Source of the DNA: Lichina pygmaea
Taxonomy: Eukaryota; Ascomycota; Lichinomycetes; Lichinales; Lichinaceae
DNA length: 64,000 nucleotides
NCBI GenBank assembly: GCA_963422465.1
Contig: OY730169.1
Coordinates: 1,488,001 to 1,552,000, forward strand
Reading direction: 5' to 3'
A program made the translations under genes and the position numbers. A model generated the notes under the pieces. It saw nothing but the letters and a program-made list of their open reading frames with translations. It did not search any database and had not been told where the DNA came from. Below, one piece after another: positions 32,717 through 45,800 of the stretch (its first letter is position 1; every line of letters starts with the position of its first letter).

Positions 32717-34664
32717 ATGGCCCCGCACGAATCCCTCTCCGACAAGGCCCTCGGCCCGCTCAAGACGTACAAATACTCGAGCGTGGACAAATCGTTGATA
32801 TCACAATACATCTTGAGGCATTATGTTCGTCGACTTTCTTCTCTCAGGAGCCCTGTCATTACTTTGTCCTGTTGTTTTCTATTGGCCCTGCTGTAGGGGT
32901 CTTGCACCCACCTGTCGTGATTGGCACGAGAAGCTGATGTCATGGCCATTCTGTCGGCTGGCTTGGTTCGGACAGTGGAATGGCTTTGTCAATGTCCTCC
33001 CGCTTTGGCTTGCTCCGAACATGGTTACCTTGCTCGGGTTCTGTTTCATCCTCGTCAACGTCCTGTTTCTGAGGATCTGGATGCCGGATCTTGTGGGCCC
33101 GGTGAGCGGTGTCTTTGCATACTATTTCAAGTCTAGAGAACATGCTCCCACGCTGTTCTGGGCATTCTGTCTTCGTCAGAGAACACATGTCTCGGAGAGA
33201 TGGAGCTAAGCAATCGCTTTCCGCCATGTTCAAAACAGGGCCCAGCATGGCTGTACTACAGCTTCGCATTCGGACTCTGGATGTAGGCCTCTCGCTCAGT
33301 TTCTGTCGCAGCGTTACTTGCGTCTGGCTCAGGCTCAGTCGCTCTTCCTTTCGCGCTGAATGATTGCACCCCATTGAGACGCTCCAATTGAATCAAGGTA
33401 TTCGACCATGGACAACGTCGACGGGAAGCAAGCACGGCGGACAGGCACCTCCAGCGGGCTTGGAGAATTGTTCGAGTATGTCTTTTACTCCCGCTATCCT
33501 TTGGTCTGGGTGCCGTGAAGCATCTGCCAGCAAGGTGATCCCCCATTGACGCGCCATTGTCCCAGCCATGGCATCGACTCGCTCAACTGCACCCTCGCCA
33601 GCCTGTGCGAGACAGCGGCAATGGGCTGGGGCCCGACCAAGACCGGCGCCTTTACCGCTCTCATTCCTTGCTTGCCCATGTTCTTCTCCACGTGGGAGAC
33701 GTACCACACGCATACGCTGTATCTCGGATACTTCAATGGACCAACCGGTAGGTGTCTCCGCATTCGAGTTCAGTATCCCCCTTTCACTTTGGTTCGTCCT
33801 CCTCCATGTCTAACTCCTTCCGTAGAGGGTCTCATCATCGCTTGTAGCATCATGATCCTATCGGGATACTACGGTCCCGACATCTGGCAGCGCCCGGTAT
33901 CCTCCCTCATCGGCCCTGTCCCATTCCTCCAGGACTACACCTTCCGGCAGATCTGGATTCCGGTCCTCATGGGCACGTTCTTGTTCGCCCACCTGCCCTC
34001 GTGCATTCTCAACGTGGCACGCGCCCGCCACCAGAAAGGCCTTCCCGTAGCCCCGCTCCTGCTCGAATGGACGCCGATGGTGATCTACACCGTCTGCGTC
34101 GGCGCATGGCTGTATTCGCCGACGTCGACGCTGCTCGGCGAGAACCACCTCATGCTGTTCTGCCTCACCATGTCCTTCGTCTTCGGCCGCATGACGACGA
34201 AGATCATCCTCGCGCATCTCACGCGCCAGCCGTTCCCGTACTGGACCGTCATGCTCGCGCCGCTGATCGGCGGCGCCGTCCTCGCAAACGTGTCTCTGCT
34301 TAGCCTCGGGTCCTTGCCACGGGTCAGTGCGACGACGGAGCTGTGGTACCTGCGCGGGTACTTTCTCTTCGCGCTGGTCGCGTACTTCCGGTGGGCGACG
34401 CTCGTGATCGAGCGCATCTGCACGTTCTTGGGCATCAACTGCCTGACCATCCCGCGATCTTCGTCCTCCTCATCCTACTCTTCTACAGCGACCCAAAACC
34501 GGCCACAATCGCTCTCAGAAGATCTCAAGAGCCAGGACATTGCCACGGGCGCAACGTTGGCCGTACAGGGGGGACCGACAAGACGGAGATTCCACGACGC
34601 AGACACTCTGCTCGTCGAGAAGAACTTCAACCGTGGTGACTCGGTCTCAGGTAGCCGTGCCTGA
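32717..34664 (+). CDS. EPT1: Choline/ethanolaminephosphotransferase (CDP-alcohol type)
   Basis: Integral membrane enzyme of the Kennedy pathway that joins CDP-choline or CDP-ethanolamine to diacylglycerol. Six exons (32717-32824, 32976-33101, 33239-33282, 33398-33475, 33566-33747, 33826-34664) give 458 aa, close to the ~400 aa norm plus a Ser-rich tail. The N-terminus [20 protein letters not shown] is the family signature. The CDP-alcohol motif DG(x)2AR(x)8G(x)3D(x)3D is assembled only after splicing: [19 protein letters not shown] in exon 4 joined to HGID in exon 5. Multiple hydrophobic segments follow. Intron 1 uses a GTTCGT donor. The choice between Cpt1 and Ept1 substrate specificity cannot be made from sequence; the symbol is provisional. 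Confidence 0.9.
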
Positions 34665-36010
34665 GACCACAGTCTTCCAGCGGCGAGCGACATCCTGCGT
34701 GTTCCTGTCCACTTGTCAATCTAGACGGCTGTGTACTCCTCGATCGGACCTTGCCAACGATAGTTTTGCTCGAGCACACTCGTCACGCAGATTCTACTCG
34801 CAGACTCTACCCGCAGATCTCCCTTGCTTAGACTCTCCTCTCGCAAACTCTCCTCGCCTCGCCCCTCCTCGTCCATCCCACCGACAAGTATCGGAGGCCA
34901 AACACGCCTATCGATGAATAAAGAAGAAGAAGAAGAAGGAGAGACAAGCCTAAGTCGTGGACGAGAGCCCTAGATTTAGACGAGAGCCTCAGCTCTAGCC
35001 ACAAGATTCGCGTCCCCCTTTTTATCTAGAATATCCTTTTTCAAAAAATAAAAACCGAACTTTTGCGACGGGGGTTTGGTTTGCGTCGAGCGATGTGAAG
35101 AGCAATTCCATCAAGATCGCCCTTCTCCTTTTAAAAAAAAACCTGGGTTTGGGGTCGTTGTTATTGGCATTGACGTTGGCACTGGTATTGGGATTTTCAT
35201 TGTTGTTCTCATTGTTGTCGTCATTGTTGTCATCATCATCATCATCATCGTCATCGACTGATACTCTTGTCATACCTTATCGTCAATCATGAGGTGTACG
35301 GTAAAGTAGGGACCTATGATAGCCTCGGATGACCTACGAGAAACATATCGGAACAAGGATTATGTGACATTCGCAGTAGTTATCTGTGATGAGACCATGA
35401 GAAACATGATTGTGCGAGACATTATGTGTATCATTGCTTCAAATAGCGGTACTGTGAATACCAGAGGCACCCTTTCTTTCGCCCTTGAACAAAGCCTGTT
35501 ATGGGCCTCCCACTCAACCGGCGCGAGCACCTATTCCGTTAGGGAAGACAACCTCCTCGCTGGTTGGAGGTTGGATCTCCCGATGGTAAGAAGACGATGC
35601 TGATGATTAACCGTGATGGGAGGGAGGGGGTTCGAGGAAAGATCCTGGGTCACGTGAGAAGGGAAACATTCGGGTAGAGAGCATATGACGAGAGGGTTGG
35701 AGACGCGATTAGAAACTCGACGGATGAAGATCATGAGAGAGAAAAGACCAACGGCCCAAGAGAGAGATAAGGACGGTAAGCACCTACTCGTACGTAACAA
35801 AAGAAAGACCCCGCTCAACAACGCTATGCCCAAACAGCGGCAGGAAAAAAAAGGCCGCACGAAGACGAGGGATAGGAAGACAGTGCACAAGCATGCTCGA
35901 CGACGGACGAATGAACTCGAGAGGACTTGGGATGGGAGGAGCCCCGGTAGCGGTCCCACAGGAATTACGGGCCAGCATTGCTTTAGACCAGGACAGGGAA
36001 GTGATTCCGC
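34665..36010. other. Convergent intergenic region with low-complexity DNA
   Basis: About 1.35 kb between the phosphotransferase and the DUF7707-like gene, whose 3' ends face each other. It holds a GAAGAAGAAG microsatellite (34921-34941) and a long ATTGTT/GTTATTGG/CATCAT-type stretch (35145-35262). ORFs on both strands of that stretch (Val/Ile runs on plus, Asp/Asn runs on minus) are repeat translations. No supported gene. Confidence 0.45.
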
Positions 36011-36767
36011 TCAGAGCACAATGGCAAAGCCGGCAAATATACCGAGCGCAATAGCACCGAGGCCGAAGCTGCGGCCGAGGTCGATGGCCACGGAACCGGC
36101 ATTGACGTTGGTGTTGCCGCTCGACGAGCCCGACGGAGAGCTGGTCGCACCGGCGAAGCCTTCAAAGACCTCGTCTCCGCTAGTGCTCGACGGTTCGTCG
36201 GACGACGTGGCCGTCGCCGACCTCGTCGACGCGGCCGTGGTGTTGGCCGGAGTTGGATCCTGGGCTCCACACGGGTTGTCCTCTCGGCAGGCGCTCTGGC
36301 AAGCAGCGTTGTTGCCGCAGTCCTCGACGCATTGCGTGTTGGCCTCAGTACAGATGTAGTACGGTATGGTCTGCGAATACTCCGAAGCGTTGGGCGACTG
36401 GCCATTCTTGCAGACGCAAGAGTAGACAAGCGTCGACTACGTCCGGCTCGGTCAGTCTGATAGTCGACCGGTGAGCCACTTAGCCACGGACGGCAGCCAT
36501 ACCGGATCGCAATCGTTCTCCCGGACCGAGGTTGACGAATCCGACACCTGTGAGCAGAGCAGCGGACATGATGTCTTCTGGTTGTCGCACCACGTGGCTG
36601 TCACACCAGATAAGCAAGAGCCCTGTCTTTAGGGACGTGCCAGCATCAGCTGGGAGCGGCGTACTTCGAAGGGCTCGGTCGACCGAATTCGGATCGATTG
36701 CCTGGCCAACGATGGGCAGCGGTATGCCCAAGACGCCGAGAATCGTCAAAGAAGCGATGATATGCAT
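36011..36767 (-). CDS. Cys-rich secreted, probably GPI-anchored protein (DUF7707-like)
   Basis: Three exons (36767-36665, 36597-36503, 36436-36011) give 207 aa. A signal peptide covers about residues 1-22 (MHIIASLTILGVLGIPLPIV). The mature part holds WCDNQKTSCPLLC, then YSCVCKNGQSPNASEYSQTI, YICTEANTQCVEDC, and a CQSACREDNPCGAQ segment: an even-Cys extracellular module that I associate with the DUF7707 family of fungal surface proteins. A Ser/Thr/Ala-rich stalk (~60 residues) and a hydrophobic C-terminus (FGLGAIALGIFAGFAIVL) suggest GPI anchoring. The correct frame of exon 2 emerges only when the acceptor at 36598 is used, which brings the Cys pattern into line. Function unknown; likely cell wall or plasma membrane surface. 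Confidence 0.8.
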
Positions 36768-38146
36768 CGCGACCGGTTCACGGAGGTTTTGATGTCCTGC
36801 CGGTGGCTCTGATCGGCGACGAATTGTCAGCCTTTGGCTCAACATTCCTTCTCCACGCTCAAACCGGCCAATATCGTTTCAATCAGGAGATGACCAAACT
36901 CACCTCTGCAATCGATATCGCCTGGGCCCCCCAGTGCCAACTGACACCACCCTCCGAACGAACGAGGCAAGACCCTGAAAAGCCTTGGACTGGACAAACA
37001 GCAGCAAACAGAAACACCAAGGAGCCAGAGCAGCACTATTTAATTAGTGCACCGAACAGAAAGATTGGACGAAGAAGGAGCAGAAGACGGGTGTACCCCA
37101 AACGAATGGATGAACGAGAAACGTCGGCCTTCCTCTACTGTGTGCGGTGAAGAGGTGCGGAGATTTGAAAAGAACTGAGGAGGAGGAGGAGAGGGACGAG
37201 GACGAGGGACGAGAATGAGGAATGAGGAGTTGTATTACTAAAGCTAGACTGTCTACTCCGGAAGGAACATGCGAGTACGTATTGTACGTATGTACAGTAC
37301 AACACATGAAGGTGACGTGCGGTGGGAGGCAAAGACAAGACGCACGGCAAGTGCAGAGTCCGGGGCGGAGATGCACTCGATGACGACGAGCCTGACCCCG
37401 GCTCGCGTGCCTACATGGCGACGAAGCGTAGGAAGGTACAATCGGCTACTTCCAGGCACCGTAGCTTCTTCCAGACAGAATCAATCGCACAGACGTCGCG
37501 CCTGAGTATCTGTCAAAAGTCTGAGCAGCTTCAACATTCTCGAGAGCTGGAGGATCGAGGCCTCACCCCTTTTCAATGGAAGTACGTTACGTACGTACGT
37601 AAGCTAACTGCCGTATTAGGTAATGACTGCGACAACGATGCTCTACGGCAGAGAATTGAAGCCAGGAGTGCCCTTCGGCGTTCACAGACAGAAGTAATGG
37701 GACGCCCTGACGTGCCTGGCTCATCCTAGTGAGCTCAAATTTTTTTTATTACTGTACCTGAGTCTTGAATGTACTGTGCGCTGATGGCAGAAACCAATAT
37801 GCCGTGCATCACGTGGACTCGGTGGCGTGGCTGGGACCTTGGGAGACACTACGTACGTACGGAACCATGGTAATGTGACCGGCTGCGCCTCTGCGACTCA
37901 GTTCTCCTGTCTGACACTTCCATTCTCCAGCGGTCTGCAGCGTCCCTTGCTTCCCGTCTTCAGCTCTTGAAGCAATACCGTACTGTACCAGTACGATCCA
38001 GCTTGCATGATGGTGCACGGTATCATCGCTGCCTACATTCATCTTGTCTAGCAACGTCTTGACTTTCCCTGGTGTTTCGGCGTTGAGTTCATCTCGCAGC
38101 TCAGGCTGCTGAAAGAGGAAGCCCTGCTCGCTTTCACGTTCGCCGA
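36768..38146. other. Intergenic region, one weak small-ORF candidate
   Basis: About 1.4 kb between divergent genes. 37415-37729 encodes a 104-residue frame from an ATG (MATKRRK start), but it crosses an intron-like GTACGT...GCTAACTG...TTAG segment (37584-37620) whose removal creates a stop; I do not call it a gene. GTACG-rich palindromes cluster at 37266-37300, 37585-37608 and 37849-37862, and a T7 run sits at 37741. Confidence 0.35.
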
Positions 38147-39120
38147 ATGGATGGTACCATCCGCAAATCCGACACATCTTCGTCCGGTGGGATTTCTCCC
38201 GCGCGAGGATTGACTCCGCCATATTGGCTCCATCGGCAGACGGACTCGGATCTCCCCCGGCCGAGTCCTCGGGTAGGGCCCATCACGCTCGAGGACCATA
38301 CCGAGGAACCCTCGGACCGGAGTAGCGCCCTGTGGGCCAAGGGCGTCTCCATCGATGAACATGTCGTCGTCTCGGGAAACAGACCCCGAGCAGGTGCGTT
38401 TGGCTACGTGGTGTACATATGCAAGGTCGACATGCTGGAGGTATGCGCGTCTTCTTTCAACTCTCCGGCCGCTATTCGAGCGTGTATCTGACGATTCTAG
38501 GGCGGGCCGATGATAATCCGCAAGAGGTGAGCATGAGATAGAGAGACAGACCTAGCAGGGTTTCTGTGGCTTTGCTCCAAAACACTCACGTCTGCGAAGC
38601 ATCTGCCCTCCATGCGGAAGCAGCCCCGCTATTCCATTCCAAGAGTTTCATCCTGTTTGCTTCGGAGTGATGCCTGCCCGGCACAGAAAGCAAGAGCTAC
38701 TATCCATCGTCATTTCATAAATCTTGTGTCCGGTCTGTGCGGCTACCGAATAGGTTGATGGGCTGAATCTGATATCAGGTACTCCGAGTTCGATGACCTA
38801 CGGTCGAAACTGGCCCAGACCTTTCCCCACTCACGGGCAGCCATGCCAGAACTTCCGCCAAAGAGCGCCATATGTGAGCCGCTTCATCCGTTCTCATGCT
38901 CGATTTTGACAGCTGATCCTGGGAACCAGGGAGGACACAGCCAAGATTCCTCGAGAGGCGCAAAATTGGCCTCAGCTATTTTCTCAAGTGCGTCCAGCCG
39001 CCACGCCTGGACGGCCATCGATCGCTGACAGATCGTCTTTGCCCTACTTTTAGCTGTGTTCTCTTGAACCCCGAATTCGCCGGGGCTCCTGTTCTGAAAG
39101 ACTTCATCTTTGCAATCTGA
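38147..39120 (+). CDS. YPT35: Ypt35-like PX-domain endosomal protein
   Basis: Five exons (38147-38440, 38501-38526, 38779-38873, 38930-38987, 39054-39120) give 179 aa, all closing in frame. Residues ~60 to the end form a PX domain: HVVVSGNRPRAGAFGYVVYI, then RKRYSEFDDLRSKLAQTFPH spliced across intron 2, SRAAMPELPPKSAI, RFLERRKIGLSYFLNCVLLN across intron 4, and PEFAGAPVLKDFIFA. The RxYSEF, PPK and R-F-LERR features are the phosphoinositide-binding elements. In yeast Ypt35 binds PI3P on endosomes and recruits the lipid-transfer protein Vps13 through an N-terminal motif; whether the ~55-residue N-terminus here has that motif is uncertain. Intron 2 is long for this window (252 bp). Confidence 0.9.
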
Positions 39121-39767
39121 CTTCGGTCGGTGTCTTCGGCTACGCTCTGCCGCCAAGGCCTCGAGACGCCGACCTGGCACCTGCTGCTGTGTCTACAAGG
39201 GGCGTGGCGGCCTCGTGGGCCGTCAACCCATCGCACAGGCAGAGCCCGAGCGCTGCCAGTATCAACCCCGATTCCGCTTACTATGCTGCCCATCAACCGG
39301 TCAAGACAAGGCACATCTCTACCAAGTCCCCGCCCAGGCATCGGAACCAAGCCCTAGCATCAGCATCAGCATCAGCATTGGCATCGGCATCGGCATCGGC
39401 ACTCGGGGTTCGATGATACCCCCCGAATTACCGAGGCACGTGAGCATGACTAACATCGGAGAATCCATTTCGCCTAATTACCCTAGCGCGCCGTGCTTGC
39501 CTAGTCGGGAAAGGCCCCACGGGCCCCCTCGTCCCCCTCTTGAGAGCAAAAATGACAACGAACGACCAGGGCAAAATGACGGCGGAAATGGAAAAGGTAA
39601 ACAATTAGGCCAAGAAGACAACCAGGCAACAGGCCAACGACGTCGCCGACGGGGGAGATAAAGGTGGATGAAGGGACGACAGTCACGACTGCAACACAGA
39701 TACCGTACATCTTCACCCACCACGGCGGCGGCGACCACGACGACTCATTCTCGGTAAGTCAAAAGTC
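39121..39767. other. Intergenic with (GCATCA/GCATCG) microsatellite
   Basis: A 647-bp gap between two plus-strand genes. Bases 39356-39402 are a hexamer-like repeat alternating GCATCA and GCATCG. A GTAAGT site at 39754-39759, just before the next start codon, may be the donor of a 5' UTR intron of the SAS4-like gene. No other gene seen. Confidence 0.45.
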
Positions 39768-41771
39768 ATGACCACCGCCCAAAGCATTGCCGACTCCATC
39801 GCAATCCTCACCGCAGACCCAACCCTCCTAAGAGCCGCGTCTTGCTGCCGGAATGCGACTCATGTCGGAAGATGCTCCTCAGCCCGTCGCCGGACAATGG
39901 TCGAAGCCCTCAGTCGTAATAGCAGTCTCGTTCTGCGATCGAGTGGTCGTCGCACGCCAGTGACAGCGGGCACCGCAGCAGCAGCAGCAGCGTCAGCCCC
40001 TCCTCTTCCGATCGAGCTCCCCGCCCTTGCCCACGACTCGCTGAGCCTGCCGCCAGCGAAGCGCCTTCGTCGTGATGTCGACGCCCCGCCGAGATCCAGG
40101 GCGGCAGACGCCGTACTCACGGTCGGACGGCTCGCAACCCGACCGAGGCGGGTCTCCTTGCTCGTCAACGGCCCGCCTCGCCAAGAATGTCCGTCTCGAC
40201 CACCGACGAAAAGGACGACAAGGACGAGGACGCCGACGACGACGGATGAGACGCAGAGACGCACCAACCTGAACGGCTCGGTCCGAACGGGCCACTCGGG
40301 GCCAGGCAGCCCCACCGTCACGGCTGGCGCAACAGACGCCATCACCGACCGCACCAAGGCCAGTGGCCGTCTGACCGTGCTCTCGAACGCGCCGTCGGCG
40401 GGGCGCGGTGACCAGCGCAAGCTGCGCTCGCAGGACGGTCGATTGCATCTCAAGAGCGACCTGTCGCTCTTCTTCCCCAACTACGACGAGATCATCAACG
40501 ACGAAGACGACGACAGCGTGACCGAGCCGGGTTCGTCCCCCGGCTGTCGCCTCGCCCGCGCATCTCAGGCACCGCGCTAATTCGCGGCAGAATTCCTGGC
40601 GCTCGACTCGCCCATACTCGTCCTCGATGACAGAAACACTCGTCGAGCCCCGCCGGCTCAAAGTCCGAGACTCACGACCTCTCCTCGAACCGTCAGGACG
40701 CAGCACGATGCCGAGCCTCACCGTTGGCCGAGCGGCCCCCGGCCCATCCGGTCCCACGTCGCCGCAGCCAACGCCGACTCGGCCCCGGCCGCATGCCGAG
40801 TTCAGAAGCTGGACCTCTCCTCGATCGAACGCGGCATGAGCAAGGATCGGGAGGACCCGCTCCCGGACTCGATGTACTTGCCGGCGCACCAACGAGCCGA
40901 GCGACGCGAGAAGCGGTTGCGGAACATCGAGCGCAACAAGGCGCAACACGAGAAGGACAGCCTCGAGAGGCTCCTCGAGGGGTTGCAGGGCCCCGACTGG
41001 TTGAGGGTGATGGGCATCAGCGGCATTACCGACACCGAGAAGCGCGCGTTCGAACCCAAGCGGGACCTCTTCATCCGCGACGTTGCAGCCCTGATCGGGA
41101 AGTTCAAGGCCTGGAAGGAGGAAGAGAGGCGTCGAAGACTGGAGAGCGACCGTGTACGGAAGGAGAGAGCGCAGGCGGACAATGACGAAGACGATGAAGA
41201 CGACAATGACGACGATGAGGAGGGAGACGAGGAGGAGGAGGAGGAGGAGGAGGAGGAGGAGGAGGAGGAGAGCGAGGAAGACGATTGCGATGACTACGCG
41301 CAGGCGGGAGAACGTGGCAAGCGATCGACAAGCCGACGTCGCGAGGCGGCACGTCGGAGGTCGTCGGGTAAGCGCCGAGAGGCCGACGGGAACGATGTCG
41401 ACGACAGTGCTGCCCAACAGCTTCATCATGAGGCGACCCTGGCCAAGGACGACGGCCGAGATGGCGAGACTGGCGAGCCGGCGGCGAGGAAACCTCGTCT
41501 GACGCTGACACTCCGTCAGCCGGAGTCGCCACCGGAACGGCCGTTCACGTCCTTCTTCTCAAAGCGCTACCAACGAGACGCGGCCATTGGCCGGCGCCGT
41601 CGCAGCGGACGAAACGTCATGGCCTTTGGGCATCCCGTGCCAGACATGGCCCAGCGAGACTTTGAGCTGCCGCCGAACATCCTGACCCCGGACGCCATCC
41701 TCGCGCGGGCTCGACGTCGACGTCGGCTGCGGCGGGACGCTCGCGACGCCCCAACTCGCCCCTCGCGGTGA
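39768..41771 (+). CDS. SAS4-domain protein (putative SAS histone acetyltransferase subunit)
   Basis: Two exons (39768-40530 and 40591-41771) give 647 aa. The conserved N-proximal motif GDQRKLRSQDGRLHLKSDLS with LFFPNYDEII, the joined block EFLALDSPILVLDD, and the C-proximal DSMYLPAHQRAERREKRLRN with LERLLEGLQGPDWLRVMGIS and ITDTEKRAFEPKRDLFI are those of fungal SAS4-domain (Something About Silencing) proteins. In budding yeast Sas4 is in the SAS complex that acetylates H4K16. After the domain comes a very acidic run, including 18 residues of almost pure Glu encoded by GAG repeats (41229-41272), then basic clusters. The intron has a GTTCGT donor and GCTAATT branch. The first ~200 residues are low complexity; the exact start is less sure. 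Confidence 0.8.
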
Positions 41772-42884
41772 CTGGTGAGGGCTGCTGTATGTGATGTCAA
41801 GACGCCTCTGGCGCTGAGGCTGTTCGTTTCAAAGAGACTGCAGCTCGATCGACGCGTCTCCTGTTCCTTGTGATGTACGTTACCTGATACGGTAAAACGA
41901 CAGAAGTCTACACCACCCCCCCCCCCCCCCCCCCCCCGGTCCAAAGTACAGCTCATTAGCAATATTACGTGGTAGCTTGACCACTGGACTACAGTCAACC
42001 TTCCACCCCGTACATAGCACTACGAGGTACGGAAGTACTATTGCTAGGGAGCGAAACGATTAGGTATTTATGACCCGAGGGGTTACGCAGATTTTCATCA
42101 CCCCAGCGTACGAGTATGTCAAAACCTCCCTTAGCTTAGACAATCACAGATCATGCTGTCAAACAAACCACTTGTAGTACGTATGTATATAGCGCGAATT
42201 GGGTCTCCGCCGCTTCATACGTACGTATCTACGTCGTACATGACGCTCAGTGGAATCGCGAGGCGCCCGATTTCGCAGATCAATAGGATCTCTTTCGAGT
42301 CACCCGGCGTGGATGCTACGTATTGTACGGTGCTTGCGAAAGGAGCACCATTGTGGCACGTGACACCGTGCGATACTATCCCGTGACTACGAGTATTCGA
42401 CGATCGTGATTGGAGCGCAGAATCTCGGCGCGGCTAGCGCGCTTAGGGCACTCATCACCCCGTATCCCAAACCCCCCCCCGAGCCGTGGCAGAAAGATGC
42501 CACCGACGCGTCGAGCAGTGCACTTGCCCGACGCCGGGCAAGGTGAATGCGCTATTGAGCGCGCCTCTACTGGCCATTGAGCTCGACACCGTTCGCCGTC
42601 GGCCGTTGTGCTATTGTATCTAGGCAGCAAATGTGATGACTTCTTCCACACCTCTTCCCATGGGCTCGTTGCACCGCCCTCACCATCTTGTTCTCTATAG
42701 ACCACATATCCGAATCCTCCTCGTCCGAGACTCTCCTTCGGCAGGACCTTGGACTTCTCTCACATCGCTGCTGCGACGCCCTTCACGGTGATACAGACAA
42801 CCAAGCCTCATCGGGCAGAAAGTACTACGATATCATATTCAGGGGCCAAGACCTCGTCGTCGACGAGCACGCTTGTCCTTCGGG
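41772..42884. other. Intergenic region with poly(C) tract
   Basis: About 1.1 kb between SAS4-like and TAF2 genes (both plus). A C22 homopolymer lies at 41916-41937. GTACG/TACGTA palindromes cluster at 42010-42045 and 42178-42242. A C10 run sits near 42470. No supported exon. Confidence 0.5.
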
Positions 42885-45800
42885 ATGGTTCCGCAGCCCG
42901 AGACGCCGGCGCCGGCGCCGTCCGGCCCTGGGTTCACGGTCTCGCATCAGAAACTCGAGCTCGAGATCGATTTCGCCAACAGAAGCGTCAAGGGCAAGAC
43001 GGAGATTACGGTCCATCCGACGCACAGGAAACTCAAGTCGATGGCCCTCAACTGCCGCCAGTGTACGATCACGCGGCTGAGGGTCAACGGACGAGTCCCG
43101 ACGATCAAGTACGACGAGCCCTACCGAAAGGCTCAGATGCTATCCACGGCGACGGTCCACCAGCATCATCAGCTTCGGAAGAAGATTGAGACGGCCATCA
43201 AGGAACAGCCCGAAGAGGAGCTGATGCTGCATCTGCCGCGAGCGGTGCAGATCGAAGAGCTTGATCCGCTACCTCCAGACCCGGCACACTTCTCCCTCGC
43301 CAGAGCGGTGCCGGGAATCAGAAACCAACCGGAGGAAGATGGTGATATACCTTCGTCGACGCCGCCATTGCCAAAGTTGGCCGACGAACCGAGCGTCAAG
43401 TTCAGGCCGCTAATCGTCTACGTTGAATTCGCGCTCGAGACGATCCGTGACGGCCTGCAGTTCATCGGCTGTGAGGAGGACGACCTGCGCTACCCGCACG
43501 TCTACACGCGCAATGGTCTGTCTCCGGGCATCATATCGAGCGTCTTCCCCTGCCTCGATGACATCTCCTCCCGGCACACCTGGGAGATCTCGATCAAGTG
43601 CGCGCGCACCCTAGGCGATGCATTTCGACCCCGAAACGCAGGGCCCGGGGACCGTGAGGATTCCGACCAGGGTTCTGCCACGATGGCAAACGCAGGACCT
43701 GACGGAAAGACGAACCGGACTTCCAGCACGCTTACCGAAGAAGACGCTAGTCGCGAGCTGTCGGTGATGTGCTCCGGAGAGATGGTTGACGAGGTGGGTC
43801 CGGGCGTCCTCTGTTGAGCAAAACAGTATCTCCTGACGTTACCATAGGTTTCCGATCCTGAGTATCCAAGCTGGAAGGTCATTACGTTCGTCTCTACAAC
43901 AGCCGTCTCCCCTCAGCACATTGGCTTTGCTGTTGGGCCCTTTGAGCATGTCGATCTGTCAGAGTTTCGCGAGATCGACGAGGAAGAACGGCTCGGTCAT
44001 AACGCCATACGGATTCACGGGTTCTGTCTTCCAGGCAGGAGCCAAGAACTCCGAAACACCTGTTTCCCGACGGCCAAGGTAATGCCCGATGGATCTACAT
44101 ATCTGTGCGGCACTGATCTGCCGCTAGGCTATTGACTTTTTCACTCTGACCTACGGCTCCTACCCCTACAACGGATACTCGGTCTGCTTCGTCGACGACC
44201 TCTCTCCGGGCGTTGTCAAGGTCGCATCGTGCACGATCTGTAGCAACCGCTTGCTCTTCCCCGAGGACGTCCTCCATCCCATCGACACCGTCACACGTCA
44301 ACTGACCGAAGCCTTGGCGAGCCAGTGGTTCGGCGTCGACATCGTGCCTAAGGAGCCTACGGACCGTTGGATCACTGTCGGGCTCTCGAACTTCATTGCG
44401 GACATGTTCATGAAGAAACTCTGCGGCAACAACGACTACCGATTCCGCATGAAACTGGCCTCGGATCGGGTGTGCGAGCTGGACGTGGGCCGACCGCCGC
44501 TATCGACCCTCGGCGCTCTCCTGACCGTCGATCCCGCCCAGCGAGAACTCATGGAGCTGAAAGCGCCTCTCGTCTTGTTCATCCTCGACAAGAGGATGGC
44601 CAAAGCAAGCGGCTCTGCCGGGTTGTCCCGCATCATCTCACGGATCCTGCTCAACGCCAAGGTTGGCGACCTGGCCAACGGATGCATCACGACGGCGCAG
44701 TTCCTTCGTGTCTGCGAGAAGCTGAGCCACACGAAGCTGGAGAGCTTCTTCCAGCAATGGGTTCACGGCAGCGGCTGTCCAACCTTCAACGTCACACAAC
44801 GCTTCAACAAGAAGAAGCTGGTTGTAGAGATGACGATTGAGCAAGTGCAAGCCAAAGCGACCAAGACTAGGAATCTCGAACCCGAGACATTCATCAGAGA
44901 TGTCATGGAGGACCTCAGCCAAGTCCCGAAAGCGCCGGTGCAGCCTGTTTTCACGGTAGGTGGTGGACTCAGAGTCGGTCTGTCTGAAGCGGCCGCGTAC
45001 CTAACATCTCCCTCCAGGGCTCGATGACCATCCGCATCCACGAAGCAGACGGCTCTCCGTATGAGCACATAGTCGACATTCGCGAGCTTAGCACCAAGTT
45101 CGATATACCCTACAACACCAAGTACAAGAGGCTGAAGCGAAGTCGACGGCAGACCGAGCGCGCTGCGGCTGCGGCCGGCGTGGACCCGACGGCCGACAAC
45201 CAGGAGGACGCTCTGCTGTACTGTCTCGGCGATGTTCTTCAATCCGAAGACGAGATGCGGGCGTGGCGCCTGTCCGACTTTGGCAAGGACGAGGACGACA
45301 AGATGGGTCAGGAGTCGTACGAGTGGATCCGGATGGATGCCGACTTTGAGTGGATCTGCAAAACTTCTCTCAACACGCCGTGGTACATGTTTCTATCTCA
45401 GCTGCAGCAGGACCGAGACGTCGTGGCCCAGTACGAGGTGAGTTTGGCGTGGACATCTCGCCGGCGAGACATCCGCTGAGTCTGGCTCCCAGTCGGTCCA
45501 GCGCATCACAGATCTAGCCACGACCGCCGTGGCATCGACGAACCTGGTGCGGGTCCTCATGGACAGACGGTACTTCCACGGGATCCGCACCGCCGCGGCT
45601 CACGCTCTGGCCAAGTATGCCAAAGACGAACTGGACTGGATCGGCTTGTTTCACCTTCAAAAGGCCTTCCAGGAGATGTTCTGCTTCTCCGGCTCGGACA
45701 TGACCCGGTCGAACGACTTTTCCGACCGGACCGCATACTACATGCAATGCACCATCCCGCAGGCCATGGCGAACGTGCGCGACAACCTCAAGCGAGTACC

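Noticed and set aside
35022-35273. Asp/Asn-rich minus ORF and Val/Ile-rich plus ORF over the same repeat
   Set aside because: Both are translations of an ATTGTT/CATCAT-type low-complexity tract; no splice or start context.
37415-37729. Small ORF starting MATKRRK
   Set aside because: Crosses an intron-like segment whose removal introduces a stop, lacks conservation I can recognise, and lies in GTAC-rich intergenic DNA.
37809-38222. 137-codon minus ORF with a CRICGWYHPF segment
   Set aside because: A single CxxC pattern is not enough; it overlaps exon 1 of the well-supported Ypt35 gene on the other strand.
39993-41429. 478-codon minus-strand ORF opposite the SAS4-like gene
   Set aside because: Composition-driven: Leu and Val runs come from the antisense of GAG/GAC repeats and of Arg/Glu codons; it spans the intron of the plus-strand gene, which has clear domain similarity.
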